From Helicobacter cetorum (lineage in GTDB: Bacteria; Campylobacterota; Campylobacteria; Campylobacterales; Helicobacteraceae), in the NCBI RefSeq assembly GCF_900198405.1, contig NZ_FZMR01000019.1:1-64000 (forward strand): 64,000 nt of DNA, read 5' to 3'. A program made the translations under genes and the position numbers. Below, piece after piece: positions 58,833-64,000 of this stretch; within the stretch, counting starts at the first letter, position 1, and every line of letters begins with the position of its first letter. A model generated the notes under the pieces. The model made no database searches, was not told the DNA's origin, and saw nothing but the letters and a program-made list of their open reading frames with translations.

Positions 58833-61687
58833 TAAAGGGTTCTTTTTTTATGGATTTCTCTGTAAGTTTCAAACACATCGCCTACTTTAATCTCATTATA
58901 ATTTTCTAGCATAATCCCACACTCATAGCCCTTAGAAACTTCCTTAACATCGTCTTTAAAGCGTTTTAAAGAGACAATTTCACCTGTATGAATGATGACA
59001 CCATCTCTAATTAAACGCACCTTAATGCCACGAGTAATCACTCCTTCACTTACCATACACCCTGCTATAGTGCCTACTTTAGGAATATTAAAGGTCTCTC
59101 TCACTTCAGCTTGTCCGGTATGCTCTTCTTCAATAATAGGACTCATCAAGCCTAGCAATAGCGAACGCATTTCTTCAATCAAGGCATAAATCACCGTGTA
59201 AGTTTTAATGCTAACATTGTATTCTTTAGCCTTGTTTTTCACATTACCGGTTGGGCGGATATTAAAGCCTAAGATTACGGCATGTTCGCTGCTTGCCACA
59301 AGACTTAAATCATTTTCTGTAATGCCCCCCACCCCTGAATGAATCACTTGAATGGCTACTTCTTCATTACTCAATTCTAACAAGCTGTTTTTAATCGCCT
59401 CTAAACTTCCTTGCGTATCAGCTTTAATGATGACAGGAATATTTTTTAATTCCTTGTTAGCCACCATTTCTGAAAGCTCATCAAAAGACACTTTAGTGCT
59501 TTTACTCAAAGCTTTTTGGCGTAGATAAGTCGCTCTCTTTTGAGCTTGCAAGCGTGCGATAGAATCGTTTTCTACCCCTATTAATACAGAACCTGCGGGG
59601 GGCACTTCACTCAAGCCTGTAATGAGAGCCACCATAGAAGGCTTTAAACTTTGAATACTCTTGCCTTGGTCATCAGTCATTGTTCTTACTTTACCAAATG
59701 CCGTTTCTGCATAAAAACTATCCCCTACATTTAAAGTCCCATTTTGAACAATCACCGTAGCTACGGCTCCTCTCCCCTTTTCTACACTTCCTTCTAAAAC
59801 AATTGCTCTCGCACTTGCTTCTTCTATGGCTTGCAATTCCATAATATCTGCTTGAATAAGAATGGTTTCTAATAAATTATCAATACCATCGCCTGTTTTT
59901 GCTGAAACAGGAATAAATTCATATTCTCCGCCCCAATCCACAGGGTTATAGCCAAGCTCGGCACACTCCGCTTTGAGTTTATCGGGGTTGATATTTGGTT
60001 TATCCATTTTATTCATCGCAAAAATCACAGGCACATTTGCCGCTTTTGCATGCTCTAGGGCTTCAATAGTTTGTTGTTTCACGCCATCATCAGCTGCAAT
60101 CACAATTACTGCAATATCCGTAACTTGAGCCCCACGATTTCGCATTTGACTAAAGGCTTCATGGCCTGGTGTGTCAATGAAAGACACCCACTTGCTATTC
60201 TTCTCTACCATGTAAGCTCCAATATGCTGAGTAATCCCCCCAGCTTCGGTGTGTGCCACTCTTTTATCACGAATTTTATCTAGTAATGAAGTCTTACCAT
60301 GGTCTACATGCCCCATAATCGTAACTACAGGCGGACGCTCTTTTTTAACCCCCTCTAGCACTTCTTCTACTTCAAATTCTTCTAAAGTGTTTTGAATGGA
60401 AATTTCTAAATGAAATTCTTCAGCTAAAATCTCTATACTATCCTTATCTAAAAAGTCGTTTTTAGTAACCATAAGCCCTAAATTAAAGAGCGTTTTAATC
60501 ACATCAGCAAGATTTAGATTTGCCTTTTCGGCAAATTCATACACACGCACTTCTTCTGGAATAGAAATAGTATTTTGAACTACCTTTTGGCTGTTATCGT
60601 TACGAAACACCCGCTTTTTCTTAGAATGACGCTTGATTCCACCCTCGCTCATCCAAGGGTTCTTTCTCTGCACTCGCACCCTATCATTGATATTTTGGCG
60701 GACTTCCTTTTCTTCCTCTTCCTTGTTTAAATTATCTTGTTCATGCAAATCAAACAATAAGATTTCATCGCTCTCATCATCATAAATATCATTGCCCTTA
60801 AAATCTCTCGCATCGCTAAAATCAATTTTATGAGATTTATTGTTTTTAGCTGTAGGGGTAGCTTTAGATTTGCTAGGTTTTTTAGCTTTTTTAGTCTCTT
60901 GTTTGTCTTTTTCTTGCCATTCCTTTTTGAAATCTTCAAAAATAGCCGCCGCACTTTGAGTAGGTTTTTTGTTTTCTGTATTAGTCGCTTGAGTTTCATC
61001 ATTACGATTCACAATGCGAATGCCCATGCGACGCTTAATGGTCTCATTGCGTTTTCTCTCTTGATGTTCTTTATCGCTCTTTTCTTTTGTGTTTTCTACC
61101 GCTTCTTTCCTAGTATTAGGACTTTGAGTAAGCTTGTTTAAGGCCTCTCTAGCTTTTTTTATGTCTTGGAGTTCCTTTTCAGCTTTTTGGCGTTTGGCAT
61201 CAGCGACTTTTGGGAAGGTTTCTTTTGTGGGTGCTTTTTTTGCTATGCTAGGCTCATTATCGTGCGTGCTAATAATCTCTATTTCTCTTTTTTTTGGCAT
61301 AAGAGACTTAACTTTCTTTTTAGGCTTTTCGCCCTTTGGCTCTTGTATTAGTGTTTGATTTTTTTGACCTTTTTCATTCTTTGGTTCTACAAAAAGATTT
61401 TTAGGTTTTCCACTTTCTTTAGCCGTCCCATTTTCTTGCGTTTCTTTTGTGGTCTCTGTCGTTTCGTTTTGTGAGGGCTTAGTAGGCATAGGTTTATTGG
61501 ATTGCACTTGCTCTTTAATACCTTCAACAATATATTTATAAAGCTTGTCCGCTTGCTCTGGGGTAATTTTGGAATTTGTCTTAAGCTCTAAACCAATATC
61601 TTTGGCTTGCTCTATGATATTTTTAATCTCTTTTGGTGTCTTACCAAGCTCTACTACAAAATCTTTTAAATCAACCATACCACTCAT
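58832..61687 (-). CDS. infB: Translation initiation factor IF-2
   Basis: 951 residues. A long, charged, Lys/Glu-rich N-terminal region of about 370 residues precedes the IF2N-like element (VYEFAEKANLNLADVIKTL). The GTPase has G1 GHVDHGKTS near residue 459, G3 DTPGHE, G4 NKMD and G5 SAKTGD; domains II-IV that bind initiator tRNA follow. The ATG at 61687 overlaps the TGA of the ylxR gene. Matches HP1048. Confidence 0.97.
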   Translation of the reverse strand: MSGMVDLKDFVVELGKTPKEIKNIIEQAKDIGLELKTNSKITPEQADKLYKYIVEGIKEQVQSNKPMPTKPSQNETTETTKETQENGTAKESGKPKNLFVEPKNEKGQKNQTLIQEPKGEKPKKKVKSLMPKKREIEIISTHDNEPSIAKKAPTKETFPKVADAKRQKAEKELQDIKKAREALNKLTQSPNTRKEAVENTKEKSDKEHQERKRNETIKRRMGIRIVNRNDETQATNTENKKPTQSAAAIFEDFKKEWQEKDKQETKKAKKPSKSKATPTAKNNKSHKIDFSDARDFKGNDIYDDESDEILLFDLHEQDNLNKEEEEKEVRQNINDRVRVQRKNPWMSEGGIKRHSKKKRVFRNDNSQKVVQNTISIPEEVRVYEFAEKANLNLADVIKTLFNLGLMVTKNDFLDKDSIEILAEEFHLEISIQNTLEEFEVEEVLEGVKKERPPVVTIMGHVDHGKTSLLDKIRDKRVAHTEAGGITQHIGAYMVEKNSKWVSFIDTPGHEAFSQMRNRGAQVTDIAVIVIAADDGVKQQTIEALEHAKAANVPVIFAMNKMDKPNINPDKLKAECAELGYNPVDWGGEYEFIPVSAKTGDGIDNLLETILIQADIMELQAIEEASARAIVLEGSVEKGRGAVATVIVQNGTLNVGDSFYAETAFGKVRTMTDDQGKSIQSLKPSMVALITGLSEVPPAGSVLIGVENDSIARLQAQKRATYLRQKALSKSTKVSFDELSEMVANKELKNIPVIIKADTQGSLEAIKNSLLELSNEEVAIQVIHSGVGGITENDLSLVASSEHAVILGFNIRPTGNVKNKAKEYNVSIKTYTVIYALIEEMRSLLLGLMSPIIEEEHTGQAEVRETFNIPKVGTIAGCMVSEGVITRGIKVRLIRDGVIIHTGEIVSLKRFKDDVKEVSKGYECGIMLENYNEIKVGDVFETYREIHKKRTL

Positions 61688-61938
61688 GCTATACTTCTCT
61701 CCTTAATCCAAATAATAATTTTTTCAGTATTTTTAGGGGCATTCTTTACCTTTAAAATAGCTCTAAGCAATTTTTTTTCTCCGCCTTTCAAACAATTTTT
61801 ACACACATAAAAACTACGACCTTTCCCATCAAATTCCATTACGCCTTCTTCAAAGGCTTTCAAACGCAACAAGTCATTTTGAAACCAGCGCCCCCTACAT
61901 GCCACACACATGCGGGTTCTAATCTCAGTCTTTCTCAA
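61684..61938 (-). CDS. YlxR-family RNA-binding protein
   Basis: About 84 residues of the YlxR/DUF448 family, which sits before infB in many bacteria. The marks are RTRMCVACRGR near the start, FDGKGRSFYVCKNC with paired cysteines, and a basic C-terminus. The likely start is a TTG at 61938 with GGAG six bases upstream, giving LRKTEIRTRM; a longer frame from 61959 overlaps thrB further. Matches HP1049. Confidence 0.8.
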   Translation of the reverse strand: MRKTEIRTRMCVACRGRWFQNDLLRLKAFEEGVMEFDGKGRSFYVCKNCLKGGEKKLLRAILKVKNAPKNTEKIIIWIKERSIA

Positions 61939-62806
61939 TAATGACTCCATCATTATCAAAGTCTAAAATCGCTACCCTAAACTTAGAAAATTTCTTGCTT
62001 AAAACCTGCTTTAATCTAGGGGCATCTTCTTCATAACACATGTTAAAAAACGATGAGCCACTTCCTGAGAGTGTGCTCATTAAAGCATTGTTTTCTAAAG
62101 CAAGCTTTTGCACTGCAAATAGCACGGGATAAGCTTGCATACGCCTAGTCTGATGCATTCTATCCTTGGAACATAAACGCAATAAATCCCACTTGCCTTG
62201 CATAATTGCCATAGTCATCAAACTCGCATGTGAAAGGTTAAACACACTCTCTTGGGTGCTATAACGCTTGGGTAAAACTTGGCGAGATTGCTTAGTTGAA
62301 GTAGCTCTATTAGGAATAACCATGACCGCTTTTAAATACGATGGCAACTTAACTTTCAAGCTAGAAACTTGGCGTTTTTCTACTAAAGCCACATTATACC
62401 CTCCAAACACCGCTGGAGTAATATTATCAGGGTGTGGCTCATAAATTAAAGCCGTGTTTAAGATATTTTCCTTATCAAACGCACGCCCTAGTAACGCAAA
62501 CGCTGCTGTAATGGCTCCTACAATCATCGCTGAGCTAGACCCCATTCCTCTTGTAATAGGAATCTTATTATGCAACAAAAATTTAAAAGAACTCTCCACG
62601 CCATGTGCTTTTAAAGTCCTATAAAACACCTTAGTGAAAATATTATCTGTCAAAAACTTCGCAATGCCCTCGCCCTCACCGATGAGTTTTACCGCATGAA
62701 AAGCACTAGACTCAATAAAAAAACGATTGCGTAAATTCAAGCTCAAACCCAAACAATCAAATCCGGGGCCTAAATTCGCACTTGTTGCAGGGACGCTTAC
62801 CACCAA
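61925..62806 (-). CDS. thrB: Homoserine kinase ThrB
   Basis: 293 residues of the GHMP kinase family; phosphorylates homoserine in threonine synthesis. The N-terminal VPATSANLGPGFDCLGL and the ATP loop PITRGMGSSSAMI are clear, and the C-terminal STLSGSGSSFF completes the site. It overlaps the ylxR gene at its 3' end. Matches HP1050. Confidence 0.95.
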   Translation of the reverse strand: MVVSVPATSANLGPGFDCLGLSLNLRNRFFIESSAFHAVKLIGEGEGIAKFLTDNIFTKVFYRTLKAHGVESSFKFLLHNKIPITRGMGSSSAMIVGAITAAFALLGRAFDKENILNTALIYEPHPDNITPAVFGGYNVALVEKRQVSSLKVKLPSYLKAVMVIPNRATSTKQSRQVLPKRYSTQESVFNLSHASLMTMAIMQGKWDLLRLCSKDRMHQTRRMQAYPVLFAVQKLALENNALMSTLSGSGSSFFNMCYEEDAPRLKQVLSKKFSKFRVAILDFDNDGVIIEKD

Positions 62807-62856
62807 AATTCAAAACCCCTATGCTATGGCTATCTTACTTTATCTAGTATTATACA

Positions 62857-63342
62857 CTAAATGGGGGGTAAAATGTAAAATGGTGTGTTGAATTGAGCGA
62901 ATTTTTCCTTCTCTAATTGAAAAGGTAGGGTAAAATCTTTTGGCAAAACTTCTAAATCCTTAAAATCTACTAAGTTTTTCATCTCTTTTGAAATAAAATA
63001 TTTGTTTGCATACGCCAAAATGGGGGCATTATCATTAAAATCAAAGCCTGTTGTAGAATGTAGCTCAAAACCTTGAATCAAAGCTAGAGTGTGTAAAAAG
63101 ATATGCGTGAGCTTTAGGCTTGTAAAACTTCCCGGTCCTTTAGCATAATAAACCCCCTCAATGGTAGGCAAAGAAGAATATTTCTTAGTGTCTTTAAAAT
63201 CTTTGAATAATTGCGAAAAAACTTCTAGTAAACCCTCACTTGTCTTTAATGCTGAAGTATAAGAAGTGTGCAAACAATTTTGCTGATACACCCCAAGCAA
63301 TACCACCTCGCCTAAAGAAACAAGTGCTAAATCTACTTTCAA
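62857..63342 (-). CDS. TsaB-like protein
   Basis: 161 residues, resembling the N-terminal lobe of TsaB, the partner of TsaD in making the t6A base of tRNAs. GVYYAKGPGSFTSLKLTHIFLHTLALIQG near residues 64-92 is the family core. It is shorter than enteric TsaB (about 230 residues), which seems usual in Helicobacter (HP1051). Part of the lpxC-to-rimP leftward run. Confidence 0.7.
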   Translation of the reverse strand: MKVDLALVSLGEVVLLGVYQQNCLHTSYTSALKTSEGLLEVFSQLFKDFKDTKKYSSLPTIEGVYYAKGPGSFTSLKLTHIFLHTLALIQGFELHSTTGFDFNDNAPILAYANKYFISKEMKNLVDFKDLEVLPKDFTLPFQLEKEKFAQFNTPFYILPPI

Positions 63343-63363
63343 AAATAAAACCTCTCAATAAAA

Positions 63364-64000
63364 TTAAGCAAAAGCTTTTTGCAAAACTACCTCTTTAGCT
63401 GGCTCTTGCATAAGCAATACTTCATAATTTCTAGCGTCTGCCAAAATAGCTTTGACTAACATAGAATTGAGTTTATGGCTACCTGAAAAAGAAGTGTATT
63501 TGCCTACCACAGGCATACCCAATGCCATTAAATCACCCATGGCGTCCAAAATTTTATGCCGTACAAACTCCTTTTCGCATCTCAAGCCCTCTTTATTCAA
63601 AATGCTGTTTTCATCTAACACAATACAATTGTTCAAACTCCCACCTTTAGCCAAACCAATAGAACGCAAATAATTTACTTCTTGTAAAAATCCAAAAGTG
63701 CGTGCTTTTGCAATTTCATCCTTATAAGCTTGTTTGCTGAAGATAAAGTTATACTTTTGTTCAGCAATAACCGGATGCTCAAATTTAATCGTAAAATCCA
63801 AGGAAAATTGATTATCTGGCTCTACTCTAGCAAATTTATCACCCTCTTTAACCTCAACCATTCGCTTGATTTTCATTACCTTTTTAGGAGTTTCTAACTC
63901 TTTAATCCCTGCTTCATCTAAAAGCATGCAATAAGTCAAGGCACTCCCATCCATAATAGGAATTTCTTCATTATCCACAGAAATCTTAATATTATCAATT
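63364..64000 (-). CDS. lpxC: LpxC, UDP-acyl-GlcNAc deacetylase, 5' end cut off
   Basis: The C-terminal two thirds (about 211 residues) of the zinc deacetylase that commits UDP-GlcNAc to lipid A. The frame stays open to the window edge ([12 protein letters not shown]). The zinc ligands His and Asp of HKILDAMGD and the catalytic His of SGSHKLN are visible; the first zinc histidine is off the edge. [23 protein letters not shown] is the typical substrate-binding segment. Matches HP1052. Confidence 0.95.
   Translation of the reverse strand, partial: IDNIKISVDNEEIPIMDGSALTYCMLLDEAGIKELETPKKVMKIKRMVEVKEGDKFARVEPDNQFSLDFTIKFEHPVIAEQKYNFIFSKQAYKDEIAKARTFGFLQEVNYLRSIGLAKGGSLNNCIVLDENSILNKEGLRCEKEFVRHKILDAMGDLMALGMPVVGKYTSFSGSHKLNSMLVKAILADARNYEVLLMQEPAKEVVLQKAFA

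Overview
The window comes from a gastric Helicobacter closely related to H. pylori. SodB, GalE, PheS, the CheA–receiver fusion and many other proteins read almost residue for residue like those I remember from H. pylori, and most gene blocks can be matched to H. pylori 26695 loci (HP numbers are from memory). It is not H. pylori itself. The blocks are shuffled, thiazole-synthesis genes thiG and thiS are present, and there is a decayed second urease locus of the ureA2B2 type. H. cetorum or another non-pylori gastric species is my best guess, at moderate confidence.

Layout. 0-7 kb: a cut-off FkbM-type methyltransferase, thiG, sodB, tRNA-Ala and tRNA-Ile, then galE, truA, an LptF/G permease, pcm and nrdB (HP0360-0364 block). 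7-10.4 kb: tRNA-Leu followed by a lone 1055-residue UPF1-like SF1 helicase at a synteny break. 10.5-15.2 kb: the operon purA, FliJ-like, MotE-like, rseP, xseA (HP0255-0259). 15.3-22.1 kb: two Hop-type outer-membrane proteins flanked by three copies of a small gene unit encoding a 19-residue hydrophobic peptide. 22.1-25.5 kb: a Fic-fold protein with an altered active site and a FecA-like receptor. 26-28.8 kb: tRNA-Ala and an oligopeptide ABC transporter. 28.8-31.5 kb: AT-rich DNA with a decayed hsdS, a 33-residue membrane peptide and four tRNA genes. 31.5-39.7 kb: hpaA paralogue, guaA, a molybdoenzyme operon with a broken partner gene, a NifS-like protein and HIT. 39.8-56.5 kb: pheST, aroA, ispH, rpsA, serA, ubiD, a YggS-type protein, thiS, an lpxH-like gene, cheV, cheA, cheW. 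56.6-57.7 kb: remnants of a second urease. 58-64 kb: lpxC, tsaB-like, thrB, ylxR, infB, rbfA, rimP, all leftward.

The most interesting element is the three-copy peptide unit. Each copy has a TATAAT -10 box at the same distance from a structured leader, a Shine-Dalgarno that can pair with the leader (with a compensatory base-pair change between copies), and a 19-codon hydrophobic ORF. Each also has a TGCTATAAT box on the opposite strand inside the ORF, a hairpin after the stop, and a 16-nt tail complementary to the start-codon region. This is the logic of a type I toxin-antitoxin such as AapA/IsoA or hok/sok, but I do not recognise the peptide. Gene decay is the second theme: ureA2B2, hsdS and the cytochrome-like partner of BisC are all visibly broken.
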